The notes under the pieces: model-generated
What the model saw: the letters and a program-made list of their open reading frames with translations, nothing else
Database searches by the model: none
What the model was told of the DNA's origin: nothing
Translations under genes and position numbers: made by a program
Origin: Paracrocinitomix sp040880585
GTDB taxonomy: Bacteria; Bacteroidota; Bacteroidia; Flavobacteriales_D; Crocinitomicaceae
Length of the DNA: 64,000 bases
Assembly (NCBI GenBank): GCA_040880585.1
Contig: JBBDID010000009.1
Location: 102,686 to 166,685 of the forward strand
Reading direction: 5' to 3'
Shown: in pieces, positions 1-8,894 of the stretch
How the letters are laid out: the number at the start of each line of letters is the position of its first letter
Numbering within the stretch: the first letter of the stretch is position 1

Positions 1-846
1 AGGATTTTGATTGGTTGAAGAGGTAATATCCGCTCCGGTAAATGTCCATGACCATGATGGATTCGTGCCTAAAGTACTCAGGTCTGTAAAATCGATACAA
101 TCTCCTTCACAGATCGTAAGTACTGAAGCAGAAAAATCGGCAGTTGGACCGGCAGTAGCAGGAGTGGTGATTTCTATATCGTCCACAGCGAATGAAGGAT
201 CAGTCCCCACATTATCATCATTATTAAACCAATGAAAACCTATCTTTACATTTGGATTATTGTCAGCACTTGCAGGAAGCGCTATAGAAAATGCCGTCCA
301 TGTTCCTTGAGGAGAACAAGTGGCAGGAGTAACAGCCAATGGATCAAGCAACGTCCATGTTGCCCCATCAAAATACCATAAGGTAGCATCATCACCAGGA
401 TCGTACCCCGCCTGCCCGGCATAATCTTCTAAATAATTAAAATTCAGTGTTAAATTTGTTTGACCCGTTAGGTCAATTACCGGAGATTCCACTCTTTTAT
501 CGGTTTCGATAAAAAAGAACCCACCTCCTCCGGCTGCATAAGCAGCACCGGGATCTCCAAACAAAGCAAAATTTGGCCCTAAATGTAGTGAAGCGTCTCC
601 TCCAGAACAAACAGATCCACAAGCACCCGCAGCATTACCGCATTCCTCACCACTGACCATCCACTCATTTGAATCAGATCCATTAGCTCCTGTATTAGTA
701 ACCGTCCATGCACCATTTCCGTTATTAAACCCGTTTGCTGATGTCCCAGCTGGCGGAGTTCCAAAATCCTCACTCCAAACAACAACCTGACCAAATGAAG
801 CGGTTACTGAGCAAATGATAGCCAAAATAAGTAGAACTTTTCTCAT
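1..846 (-). CDS. Secreted PKD-type protein, 3' end outside window
   Basis: An open frame runs from ATG at 846 to the window edge (282 codons, no stop), so the C-terminus is missing. It starts with a clear signal peptide (MRK, hydrophobic run LLILAIICSV, ending ASFGQ). Next comes a Gly/Asn-rich beta-type region with a cysteine-rich patch (CGNAAGACGSVCSGG) and a jelly-roll-like segment (GFHWFNNDDNVGTDPSFAVDDIEI), as in MAM/choice-of-anchor modules of secreted Bacteroidota proteins. The last visible residues (DFTDLSTLGTNPSWSWTFTG) read as the start of a PKD domain. The likely role is a surface or extracellular protein exported by Sec and then T9SS; the sorting domain would lie beyond position 1. 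The function is unknown. Confidence 0.8.
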   Translation of the reverse strand, partial: MRKVLLILAIICSVTASFGQVVVWSEDFGTPPAGTSANGFNNGNGAWTVTNTGANGSDSNEWMVSGEECGNAAGACGSVCSGGDASLHLGPNFALFGDPGAAYAAGGGGFFFIETDKRVESPVIDLTGQTNLTLNFNYLEDYAGQAGYDPGDDATLWYFDGATWTLLDPLAVTPATCSPQGTWTAFSIALPASADNNPNVKIGFHWFNNDDNVGTDPSFAVDDIEITTPATAGPTADFSASVLTICEGDCIDFTDLSTLGTNPSWSWTFTGADITSSTNQNP

Positions 847-1017
847 GGATGTTTTTTTTGGTATGCATAAATTTATAAAAAAATTTGTACAATCCTCTTA
901 ATACTTACTGCATAAACGTAAAAAAAAATAAAAGGTTGACTCTTTGAGTTGTTCGTGTTAGAAAAGCCTTGTATCCTGAGAGGATTTTTAAGAAGTTCTC
1001 TGCTTATTAGTCGATAA

Positions 1018-1049
1018 TTTGCGTAATAAGATTTAATGATATACTTTTG
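1018..1049 (+). promoter_or_regulatory. Bacteroidota-type promoter of hppA
   Basis: TTTG at 1018-1021, then exactly 20 bp, then TACTTTTG at 1042-1049. This matches the Bacteroidota housekeeping consensus (-33 TTTG, -7 TAnnTTTG). It lies about 25 bp before the ATG at 1075 and rules out the longer upstream start at 1036, which would begin before the -7 box. Confidence 0.75.
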
Positions 1050-1074
1050 CCGTTCTTTAAATAAAAAACAACGC

Positions 1075-3357
1075 ATGGAAGAATTCATCATATACACACC
1101 GATTGTACTCGCATTAGTAGGACTTATTTATATGTTCATCAGAAGAAGCTGGGTATTAAAACAGGAAAGCGGAGACGGAAAAATGCAGGAAATCTCAAAG
1201 TACATTTATGAGGGAGCTCTTGCCTTTCTAAAAGCAGAATATAGGTTGCTACTTATTTTTGTTATTATTGCTGCTATTGCATTAGGTGTTATTGCTTATG
1301 TAGTTCCGACTACACATTGGTTAATTTTACCCGCCTTTGTTATTGGCGCCGTTTTTTCTGCACTTGCAGGAAATATAGGGATGCGTATTGCTACACAATC
1401 AAACGTTAGAACCACACAAGCTGCCAGAACAAGTTTACCGAAAGCATTGAAAGTGTCTTTTGGAGGCGGAACCGTTATGGGACTTGGTGTTGCTGGTTTG
1501 GCCGTTTTCGGTTTGAGTTTGTTATTTGTATTTTTCTTAGGATTCTTCCAAACGGGAGATGTTGTGAAAGTAGATGAAATGACCATTATTTTAGAAGCCC
1601 TGGCCGGTTTCTCATTAGGTGCTGAATCTATCGCTTTATTTGCCCGTGTAGGTGGGGGGATTTATACAAAAGCGGCTGATGTAGGAGCTGATCTGGTTGG
1701 AAAAGTAGAAGCGGGAATTCCTGAGGATGATCCCAGAAATCCTGCGACAATTGCGGATAATGTGGGTGACAACGTAGGTGACGTAGCCGGAATGGGAGCT
1801 GATCTTTTTGGATCTTATGTCGCTACTGTACTGGCGTCAATGGTTCTCGGAAACTACGTCATCAGAGATATGGGGGGTGATATTTCATCTGAAGGATTTA
1901 ATGGCATTGGCCCAATATTGTTGCCGCTGGTAATCGCCGGTTTAGGTATTATCTTTTCTATTATCGGAACATGGATGGTGCGGATTAAAGATAATTCTGC
2001 CAAAGAACCGCAGGTACAAAAAGCACTGAACATGGGTAACTGGACATCTATTGTGCTCACTGCGATCTCTTCTTATTTCCTGATCGATTATATGCTGCCT
2101 ACTGAAATGAAAATGACTTTCTTTGGAGAAGAAGGATTACAGACGATTACTTCTATGAGAGTATTTGGTGCAGTTATCGTAGGTTTACTTGTGGGAGGAT
2201 TAATTTCTTTTTTCACGGAATACTATACAGGATTAGGAAAAAAACCGGTTTTGGGCATTGTACAAAAATCTTCTACCGGAGCAGCTACAAATATTATTGC
2301 CGGATTAGGCGTAGGGATGATCTCTACCTTTTCATCTGTTTTATTATTTGCTGCCGCAATTTGGTCTTCTTATGCTTTTGCAGGGTTTTACGGAGTAGCA
2401 ATTGCTGCCTCTGCTATGATGGCAACTACAGCTATGCAATTAGCTATTGACGCCTTCGGTCCCATTGCTGATAATGCCGGTGGTATTGCTGAGATGTCTG
2501 AGTTGCCGGATGAAGTTCGGGAAAGAACAGATATTCTTGATTCAGTAGGAAACACAACTGCCGCAACCGGAAAAGGTTTTGCGATTGCATCAGCTGCGCT
2601 TACAGCACTTGCTTTATTTGCTGCTTTCGTAACATTTACCGGCATTGAAGGAATTAACATCTTTAAAGCACCGGTATTGGCTATGCTTTTTGTGGGAGGA
2701 ATGATCCCTGTGGTATTCTCTGCTTTAGCCATGAATTCTGTAGGTAAAGCAGCCATGGAAATGGTAAAAGAAGTGAGACGGCAATTCAAGACTATCCCCG
2801 GAATTATGGAAGGTACCGGAAAACCTGAATACGGAAAATGCGTGGATATTTCAACAAAAGCAGCTTTAAGAGAAATGATGTTGCCGGGTGCATTAACCAT
2901 CTTATTCCCTTTAGCCATTGCTTTTATTCCTATGATTTTTGGAATGGACAATTTGGATATTGCAGAAATGTTGGGAGGATATATGGCCGGCGTAACCGTT
3001 TCAGGTGTACTTTGGGCGATCTTCCAAAATAACGCCGGTGGTGCATGGGATAATGCTAAAAAATCATTTGAAGCAGGTGTTGAAATTGACGGGGAAATCA
3101 CTTACAAAGGTTCAGAGGCACACAAAGCTGCTGTGACCGGAGATACAGTTGGTGATCCTTTTAAAGATACTTCTGGTCCTTCTATGAATATTCTGATTAA
3201 ACTGACTTGTTTGATCGGTTTGGTGATTGCTCCGATTTTAGGAGGTCACACCGTTGAAACCGAAGTTGAAATGGATACCGATACTTCTATACTGGGAGAA
3301 AACACAGAAGTTACTCCTGATGAAAACACCATTAACTATACAGAAGTAGTTGAATAA
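1075..3357 (+). CDS. hppA: Membrane-bound ion-pumping pyrophosphatase
   Basis: A 760-aa integral membrane pyrophosphatase that couples PPi hydrolysis to H+ and/or Na+ export across the inner membrane. About 16 hydrophobic helices are visible. The family signatures are present: DVGADLVGKVE, the Asp-rich active-site loop DDPRNPATIADNVGDNVGD, DNAGGIAEMSELP, and the C-terminal GDTVGDPFKDTSGPS. The motif GNTTAATGKG carries Ala where K+-independent enzymes carry Lys, which by known family rules predicts a K+-dependent enzyme. Whether H+ or Na+ is pumped cannot be settled from this reading. The start is ATG 1075, directly downstream of a consensus promoter. The C-terminal tail is acidic (ETEVEMDTDT and beyond). 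The gene appears monocistronic and converges on cysS. Confidence 0.97.
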   Translation: MEEFIIYTPIVLALVGLIYMFIRRSWVLKQESGDGKMQEISKYIYEGALAFLKAEYRLLLIFVIIAAIALGVIAYVVPTTHWLILPAFVIGAVFSALAGNIGMRIATQSNVRTTQAARTSLPKALKVSFGGGTVMGLGVAGLAVFGLSLLFVFFLGFFQTGDVVKVDEMTIILEALAGFSLGAESIALFARVGGGIYTKAADVGADLVGKVEAGIPEDDPRNPATIADNVGDNVGDVAGMGADLFGSYVATVLASMVLGNYVIRDMGGDISSEGFNGIGPILLPLVIAGLGIIFSIIGTWMVRIKDNSAKEPQVQKALNMGNWTSIVLTAISSYFLIDYMLPTEMKMTFFGEEGLQTITSMRVFGAVIVGLLVGGLISFFTEYYTGLGKKPVLGIVQKSSTGAATNIIAGLGVGMISTFSSVLLFAAAIWSSYAFAGFYGVAIAASAMMATTAMQLAIDAFGPIADNAGGIAEMSELPDEVRERTDILDSVGNTTAATGKGFAIASAALTALALFAAFVTFTGIEGINIFKAPVLAMLFVGGMIPVVFSALAMNSVGKAAMEMVKEVRRQFKTIPGIMEGTGKPEYGKCVDISTKAALREMMLPGALTILFPLAIAFIPMIFGMDNLDIAEMLGGYMAGVTVSGVLWAIFQNNAGGAWDNAKKSFEAGVEIDGEITYKGSEAHKAAVTGDTVGDPFKDTSGPSMNILIKLTCLIGLVIAPILGGHTVETEVEMDTDTSILGENTEVTPDENTINYTEVVE

Positions 3358-3391
3358 AGAGAAATAGTCGTTCCTTAAAAAACGAGTTTTT

Positions 3392-3511
3392 AGACTTTAG
3401 ATGTTAGACGCTAGATTTTCAGATTTCAGATTTCAGATTTCAGATTTCAGATGTTAGACGCTAGGTGTTAGACATTAGACAAAAGACATTAGACGCTAGA
3501 CAAAAGACTTT
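3392..3511. repeat. Degenerate 7-bp tandem array (17 units)
   Basis: From 3392 almost every seventh base begins AGA or AGG: units such as AGACTTT, AGATGTT, AGACGCT, AGATTTC (four exact copies 3421-3448), AGACATT and AGACAAA. There is one single-base slip at 3420. It lies in the convergent gap between hppA and cysS and is non-coding. Confidence 0.85.
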
Positions 3512-3649
3512 GTCTCTATCTTTAATGAAGCATTATCTTTTTAAGATTCCATCCTGTCGCAGCAAAAAAGCGTTAATTTGAGGTGAATTATTAAACGGAC
3601 ATTCCTGTATGGAACCCTGCGGAGGAAAAACTTATGATGTTGCGTGTTT

Positions 3650-3691
3650 TTGAATATTGAATTTCGAACGCCGAATATCGAATGTTGAAGT
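3650..3691. repeat. Second 7-bp tandem array (6 units)
   Basis: Six consecutive heptamers of form YYGAAnn: TTGAATA, TTGAATT, TCGAACG, CCGAATA, TCGAATG, TTGAAGT. Same period as the array at 3392 but a different unit. Non-coding. Confidence 0.75.
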
Positions 3692-3704
3692 TTTTTTTAC
3701 CGCA

Positions 3705-3930
3705 ACAAAGTAAAACTACCGCCGCATCCTGAACGGCTGTCAGAGCCTCTGCGCCGGCGCTTTGCGCGCCGTAGCTTTTAGCGAAGGCTCGGAGGCCGAT
3801 AGCTTGTGCTTGCTATTTGTTTTATGAAGCGCAGCTGGCAGCAGCGACCAACGGAAGCTCGTTGCCGGCAAAGCGAAATTACAAACAGCAAGTGCAACTA
3901 AAGGCCGGAGACGGGTTTAGCAGCCTACAA
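3705..3930. other. GC-rich structured intergenic segment
   Basis: The rest of the hppA/cysS gap (3358-3930) holds no gene. From about 3705 it is clearly more GC-rich than its surroundings and rich in inverted repeats: CGGCGC-TTTGC-GCGCCG near 3755, and a long-range pair CTTGCTATTTGT (3809-3820) with ACAAACAGCAAG (3881-3892), one mismatch, enclosing further short stems. It may be an interspersed palindromic repeat or a structured terminator between the two convergent genes. I did not recognise an RNA family. Confidence 0.5.
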
Positions 3931-5373
3931 TCAATTCAGCGTCCAGCTTGATCCCTCTGCACTATCTTTAACAGTGATTCCGGCTTCTTTCAACTTATCT
4001 CTGATTAAATCAGACGTCTCCCAATCTTTTTGTTCTCTGGCATTTTTCCTTAGCTCAAGAACAATTTCCATGGCGGCATTTAATTTATCATTTCCTGACT
4101 TTTCAATGTGTTGTAGACCCAGCACATTAAAAACAAAAGCATTCATTTCAGTAGAAAGTCGGTTCAGGTCGTCTGAAGATAATTGCTCAGTACCCGATTT
4201 CACTTTATTGATAAAGGCAGCTGCATCAAATAGTTTAGCAACAAGAACAGGGGTATTAAAATCATCATTCATGGCCTGATAAAACCCCTGAATCATTTCT
4301 GAAATATCCTTAGAACTTTCTTTTGATGTCTGTAGCGTTTTGATGTCTTCTATAGCTGTCATCAATCGGTTAAAGCCTTTTTCTGCAGCGGATAATGCCT
4401 CAGAAGAGAAATCTAATATGCTTCTGTAATGCGCTTGCATCATAAAAAACCGAACCACCATGGGGTGATAGGCTTTGTCCATGATATCATTGTCTCCGCT
4501 GAAAAGCTCTCCGGGTAAAATCGTATTTCCGGTTGATTTACTCATTTTTTGCCCGTTGAGTGTTAACATATTAGCATGCAACCAATAATTCACCGGAGGT
4601 TTTCCATTAGCCGCTTTACCTTGTGCTACTTCGCACTCGTGATGGGGAAATTTAAGATCCATTCCTCCTCCATGAATATCAAAATTCTCTCCCAAATATT
4701 TTGTGGACATAGCGGTACATTCCAGGTGCCAGCCCGGAAATCCTTCGCTCCAGGGCGAGGGCCAACGCATGATGTGATCTGGAGATGCTTTTTTCCAAAG
4801 CGCAAAATCCAATGAACTTCTTTTTTCATCCTGCCCCTCCAAATCTCTGGTTCCGGACATTAAATCTTCAATCTTACGACCCGACAGTTCACCGTAGTTT
4901 TGTTCTTTATTGTACTTTTCTACGTCGAAATAAACTGAGCCATTACTTTCATAAGCCAGTCCTTTGGAAAGAATATTCTTAACAATCTCTATTTGCTCTA
5001 TAATATGTCCTGTGGCAGTGGGTTCTATAGTTGGAGAGGCATTATTAAACAGATTCATAACGTTATGAAATCCAACTGTGTATTTTTGCACTATCTCCAT
5101 GGGCTCCAACTGATCTAACTTATTTTTTCCTGCAAGGCTAGCCTCTAAATGGCCGGCATCTGTTATATTTCGGACATACCTTACCTTATATCCCAAATGC
5201 AACAAATATCGATAAATCATATCGAAGGAAATAAAAGTACGACAATTACCCAGGTGTACATCACTGTATACAGTAGGGCCGCAAACATACATTCCGACCT
5301 GTTTTTTTACAATTGGTGTGAATACTTGTTTTTCCCCTTTTAGGGTATTGTAAATATAGAGTTGCTGCCCCAT
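3931..5373 (-). CDS. cysS: Cysteinyl-tRNA synthetase
   Basis: A 480-aa class I aminoacyl-tRNA synthetase that charges tRNA-Cys in the cytoplasm. The HIGH-type motif reads HLGN within CGPTVYSDVHLGNCRTF; the KMSKS loop is present (GQKMSKSTGNT). Zinc ligands are visible: the Cys of CGPTVYS, the Cys of WHLECTAMS, and the HHE of FPHHECE. Length is normal. I place the start at MGQQLYIYN (5373). A longer frame begins at 5400, but its first nine codons translate the terminator hairpin of the upstream gene, so it is unlikely to be used. Confidence 0.97.
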   Translation of the reverse strand: MGQQLYIYNTLKGEKQVFTPIVKKQVGMYVCGPTVYSDVHLGNCRTFISFDMIYRYLLHLGYKVRYVRNITDAGHLEASLAGKNKLDQLEPMEIVQKYTVGFHNVMNLFNNASPTIEPTATGHIIEQIEIVKNILSKGLAYESNGSVYFDVEKYNKEQNYGELSGRKIEDLMSGTRDLEGQDEKRSSLDFALWKKASPDHIMRWPSPWSEGFPGWHLECTAMSTKYLGENFDIHGGGMDLKFPHHECEVAQGKAANGKPPVNYWLHANMLTLNGQKMSKSTGNTILPGELFSGDNDIMDKAYHPMVVRFFMMQAHYRSILDFSSEALSAAEKGFNRLMTAIEDIKTLQTSKESSKDISEMIQGFYQAMNDDFNTPVLVAKLFDAAAFINKVKSGTEQLSSDDLNRLSTEMNAFVFNVLGLQHIEKSGNDKLNAAMEIVLELRKNAREQKDWETSDLIRDKLKEAGITVKDSAEGSSWTLN

Positions 5374-5387
5374 TTGAATAAATTGAA

Positions 5388-5420
5388 TAAAAAAACCCAC
5401 CCCGATAAGTCGGGATGGGT
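5388..5420 (-). terminator. Rho-independent terminator of the MORN-like gene
   Basis: On the minus strand: ACCCA-TCCCGA-CTTA-TCGGGG-TGGGT hairpin (5395-5420), nearly perfect, followed by a T-run (A-run 5388-5395 on plus). It separates the 305-aa gene from cysS. Confidence 0.85.
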
Positions 5421-5442
5421 AAATGTAAAGTTTTTCTATTTA

Positions 5443-6360
5443 TTAAAGTTGTCCGTCTGAATGGTATTTTCCGTCTTTCCACATTTCAATCTTCAATAAA
5501 ATTCCATCTGAATCATACTTGTAGAGTTTTCCTTCCCACAGTTTCCCGTTCTTAAACTGTCCATCCATCCACAATTCTTCGTCTTTATTGTATAATTTAT
5601 TGTATCCGTCACGGCTAAATTTCTTTCCGTTCTTGGTTTTACCATCCGCTCCACTAGGACCGCCTGCCCCACTTGTGCCAGACGATTTTTCCCCTTTGGG
5701 AGGGTTTACTCTTTCTTTTTGTTCTTTAGAAACTACGGTTCCATCTTCGCTGTAGTTAATTACTTCTTTTACATCACCATTTGGGTAATATCTGGTAGCT
5801 TGACCTACTGTAACACCATCTTTTTTCTCAAAAACAAACTCGGGTGTACCATCTTCAAAATAATAGGCTACTTTTCCATCTTCTTTACCCTCTTCATTGA
5901 ATGTTTTTTCTTGTGCGATATTTCCATTTTCATGGTATCGTTTAAAAACTTCTTTTTGCTTGCCGCCGGAGAAAGTTCCTTCTTCCATAACGCCACCATT
6001 CTCATAAAACTTTTTATAAGCTCCGTTGGGTCGATTATTTACATAAACACCCACCAATCTTGGCGTTTTTCCATCTCGGTGAAATTTAATCCACTCTCCA
6101 TTTTTACGATCATTTTTATACGGCCCTTCTTCGATTTTTCCATTTTCAGGATAACCACTTTCAGGTTTCATGTGACCCCAAATTGTCCACATTCCTTGTT
6201 TCATCCCATTTTCATCAGTTTCATTGGGATATCCTTCCGGATCAATACCTTCTTGTTCAATATCAATCTCTGTAAAGTAAAAAGGATCCACTTTAATGGA
6301 GCTATAGCTAAAGTTTGCTAAGGGTGCTATAAAAACTAGTATAATGTAAAATCTTTTCAT
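5443..6360 (-). CDS. Exported YwqK/MORN-like repeat protein
   Basis: 305 aa with an N-terminal hydrophobic signal (MKRFYIILVFIAPLANFS). The body is a series of about 24-residue motifs of the type YYENGxxxEEGTFxxGKxxG (for example KKFYENGGVMEEGTFSGGKQKE, RYHENGNIAQEKTF, YYFEDGTPEFVFE), as in the YwqK/MORN-like family that databases often label toxin-antitoxin YwqK. It is interrupted by a Gly/Ser-rich linker (SSGTSGAGGPSGADG) and ends with two more motifs. These proteins are common in Bacteroidota and probably sit in the periplasm or envelope; no activity is established. It has its own terminator and looks monocistronic. A second member is at 15275-15712. Confidence 0.8.
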   Translation of the reverse strand: MKRFYIILVFIAPLANFSYSSIKVDPFYFTEIDIEQEGIDPEGYPNETDENGMKQGMWTIWGHMKPESGYPENGKIEEGPYKNDRKNGEWIKFHRDGKTPRLVGVYVNNRPNGAYKKFYENGGVMEEGTFSGGKQKEVFKRYHENGNIAQEKTFNEEGKEDGKVAYYFEDGTPEFVFEKKDGVTVGQATRYYPNGDVKEVINYSEDGTVVSKEQKERVNPPKGEKSSGTSGAGGPSGADGKTKNGKKFSRDGYNKLYNKDEELWMDGQFKNGKLWEGKLYKYDSDGILLKIEMWKDGKYHSDGQL

Positions 6361-6496
6361 ATCAGGGGGTTATTACATTTCAACAGCAATTTACAAATAA
6401 ATTTGGCATTATTACACATCAATTCGACAAACTGTTATTTTTTTAGGATAAAAATATTAATCGAAGAGTTATAGGTTATTACTTTTCTGTATTTGT

Positions 6497-7423
6497 TTAA
6501 CTTATCTTAACATTATCAAGCATAATTTGTGCCAACTGTTTGATATTGAACGCTGGTTTCCATCCCCAATGCTCCCTTGCTTCGGTGTCATCTATGCTCT
6601 CAGGCCAGGAATCTGCTATTTTTTGCCGAAAATCAGGATTGTATTCAATTTCAAATGGTTGTATCTCAGAAATGGTCTGATATAGTGTTTCAGGGGTGAA
6701 CGATAAAGCCGATATATTATAAGACGAACGGATTTTGATTTTCTCAGCCGGTGCTTCCATCAGGTCAATGGTTGCCCGAATAGCATCTTCCATATACATC
6801 ATAGGAAGTGCCGTGTCTTTCTGCAAAAAACAACTGTATTTCTCTCCTTTTTTTGCGGCATAAAAAATATCCACGGCATAATCTGTTGTACCTCCACCGG
6901 GTAAAGAGGTGTAGGAGATTAAACCCGGATACCGCAAACTCCGCACATCTACGCCATACTGTTTGGCATAATACTCACACCAGCGTTCTCCGGCTAATTT
7001 ACTGATTCCATAAACCGTTGCGGGCTCCATGATCGTGAATTGAGGGGTGTTTTCTTTGGGGGTAGAGGGGCCAAAAACGGCAATTGAACTAGGCCAAAAC
7101 ACTTTTTTGATCACTTTATCCTTTGCCAGATTCAACACATTAAATAAGCCCTCCATATTTAAGTCCCAGGCAAGTTTGGGCTTTTGCTCAGCTGTAGCTG
7201 AAAGTAAGGCCGCTAACAAATATATTTCCGTGATTTGATGTTTACTCACCACAGCGCTTAACTGATCGGTGTTCATAATATCCAGCTCTTCAAAGTAGGG
7301 ATCTTCTCCTGCTTTTCTAATGTCCGAAGCAATGACCGCTGCCTCTCCAAATCGATTTCTCAACTCCGTTACTAGCTCTGTCCCAATTTGTCCGGAAGAT
7401 CCGACCACAAGAATTTTCTTCAT
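6497..7423 (-). CDS. NAD-dependent epimerase/dehydratase, L-threonine 3-dehydrogenase-like
   Basis: A 308-aa extended SDR. The Rossmann NAD-binding motif VGSSGQIGTEL is at residues 6-16; the catalytic Ser is in WPSSIAVFG and the YxxxK motif is YGISK. The plan (DLNMEGLFNVLNLA, LRYPGLISY, GGGTTDYAVDIFY, LPMMYMEDAIRATIDLM) matches the SDR-type L-threonine dehydrogenases known from Flavobacterium and Cytophaga, which convert threonine to 2-amino-3-ketobutyrate. Other UDP-sugar epimerases share this fold, but the GGGTTDYAVDIF block favours threonine dehydrogenase. The start is MKKILVVG (7423); an upstream in-frame ATG (7444) would add MQLKKQI and is less likely. Confidence 0.85.
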   Translation of the reverse strand: MKKILVVGSSGQIGTELVTELRNRFGEAAVIASDIRKAGEDPYFEELDIMNTDQLSAVVSKHQITEIYLLAALLSATAEQKPKLAWDLNMEGLFNVLNLAKDKVIKKVFWPSSIAVFGPSTPKENTPQFTIMEPATVYGISKLAGERWCEYYAKQYGVDVRSLRYPGLISYTSLPGGGTTDYAVDIFYAAKKGEKYSCFLQKDTALPMMYMEDAIRATIDLMEAPAEKIKIRSSYNISALSFTPETLYQTISEIQPFEIEYNPDFRQKIADSWPESIDDTEAREHWGWKPAFNIKQLAQIMLDNVKIS

Positions 7424-7541
7424 TATCTGTTTTTTGAGTTGCAAAATATAAGTAGTTTACAAGAAACAAACCGTTAAATAAAAGTATATTTTTTATCCGT
7501 TATGCTGATTTTTATCATATAAAAAATCGACTTAGAATCAG

Positions 7542-7549
7542 TATATTTG
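7542..7549 (+). promoter_or_regulatory. Candidate -7 box for the hmgA-hpd transcript
   Basis: TATATTTG matches TAnnTTTG exactly. No clear -33 TTTG at the expected distance. It would give a leader of about 130 nt before hmgA. Confidence 0.4.
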
Positions 7550-7686
7550 TTAAAAGCCTCCAAATTGATTATAATGTGTTTAGAATTTGAACAACTTTTA
7601 ATTCTTTTGAAAGCTCTGATCAAGAGAGATCCGGAGTGAAGAGATGGATGTGTTTCAAATTTTAGTTATCCATTAAAAAATAATTT

Positions 7687-8847
7687 ATGCCACTTTACCA
7701 TAGGCTGGGGAAAATCCCCCACAAAAGACATACAACATTTAAAAAACCGGACGGTTCTCTTTATCATGAGCAGCTGTTTGGCACCATTGGCTTTGACGGA
7801 ATGTCGTCTTTGCTTTACCACCATTATCCTCCAACGGGAGTGGTAGACCTTTTATCGTCTAAAAATGTTGCACCAAAAATCGCCACAGAAAAACACCTAA
7901 AATCTATGTGTTTTGAAGGATTTAAAGTGAAGCCAACAAGTGATTATATAGAAAGTCGTGTGCCGGTGCTGGTCAATAACGATTGTAAGATTGTTTTGTC
8001 GTCACCAACCGCCTCTATGAATTCTTATTTTTATAAAAATGCGGATGCAGACGAAGTGATTTTTATCCATAAAGGTTCAGGGACCCTCAAAACGCAATTG
8101 GGAAATATTCCATTTAGTTATGGGGATTATCTGGTCGTTCCAAGGGGGATGATTTATCAGCTTCATTTTGACAATAAAGACAATCGCTTATTCATTGTGG
8201 AATCTGCTCACCCGATTTACACTCCCAAGCGGTACCGTAATTGGTTTGGGCAACTGTTAGAGCACTCTCCCTTTTGTGAGCGAGATATCCGTCCTCCTGA
8301 AAAACTGGAGACACATGACGAAAAAGGTGAATTTATTATAAAGATTAAAAAACAAGACATCCTCTACGATTATGCTTATGCTTCACATCCCTTTGATGTG
8401 GTAGGTTGGGACGGGTACAATTTCCCTTACGCATTTTCTATCCACGATTTTGAACCCATTACCGGACGGGTACATCAACCGCCACCGGTGCATCAAACTT
8501 TTGAAACACCGGCTTTTGTTATCTGCTCGTTTGTTCCGCGATTATATGATTATCATCCGGAATCCATTCCTGCGCCTTACAATCACAGCAATATTGACTC
8601 AGATGAAGTGTTGTATTACGTGGACGGAGATTTTATGAGCCGAAATAATATTGAAAAGGGGCAAATTACACTACATCCGGCCGGTATTCCTCATGGACCA
8701 CACCCCGGAACCTATGAGGGAAGCATTGGTAAAAAAGGAACAGAAGAACTCGCTGTGATGGTAGACACCTTTAAACCGCTTATGATTACTGAAGAAGCAC
8801 TTGCTATTGAAGTGCCGGGTTATTACAAATCCTGGTTACACGATTAA
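7687..8847 (+). CDS. hmgA: Homogentisate 1,2-dioxygenase
   Basis: A 386-aa cupin-type Fe(II) ring-cleavage enzyme that opens homogentisate to maleylacetoacetate in tyrosine/phenylalanine catabolism. The N-terminal half has the typical YHHYPPTG and the cupin segment DADEVIFIHKGSGTLKTQLG. The C-terminal half has the iron-site region: PYNHSNIDSDE (His and Glu ligands) and IPHGPHPGTYE (second His). Length is on the short side, as usual for Bacteroidota members. It is followed after 47 bp by hpd on the same strand, which makes the preceding step, so the two probably form an operon. Maleylacetoacetate isomerase and fumarylacetoacetase are not in this window. Confidence 0.95.
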   Translation: MPLYHRLGKIPHKRHTTFKKPDGSLYHEQLFGTIGFDGMSSLLYHHYPPTGVVDLLSSKNVAPKIATEKHLKSMCFEGFKVKPTSDYIESRVPVLVNNDCKIVLSSPTASMNSYFYKNADADEVIFIHKGSGTLKTQLGNIPFSYGDYLVVPRGMIYQLHFDNKDNRLFIVESAHPIYTPKRYRNWFGQLLEHSPFCERDIRPPEKLETHDEKGEFIIKIKKQDILYDYAYASHPFDVVGWDGYNFPYAFSIHDFEPITGRVHQPPPVHQTFETPAFVICSFVPRLYDYHPESIPAPYNHSNIDSDEVLYYVDGDFMSRNNIEKGQITLHPAGIPHGPHPGTYEGSIGKKGTEELAVMVDTFKPLMITEEALAIEVPGYYKSWLHD

Positions 8848-8894
8848 GCAACTGAATTAGAAATTTACTCTGAATAAGAGTTAAAAAAAATGAT

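Noticed and set aside
2388..3101. 237-aa minus-strand frame inside hppA
   Set aside because: Antisense shadow of a well-conserved gene; its composition mirrors the hppA codons.
3414..3511. CRISPR-like array
   Set aside because: The 7-bp units are contiguous with no spacers, and no cas genes are in the window.
3705..3930. rRNA or tRNA fragment because of high GC and stems
   Set aside because: No acceptor-stem/anticodon pattern and no recognisable rRNA core sequence.
5374..5400. N-terminal extension of CysS
   Set aside because: These codons lie in the terminator of the upstream gene.
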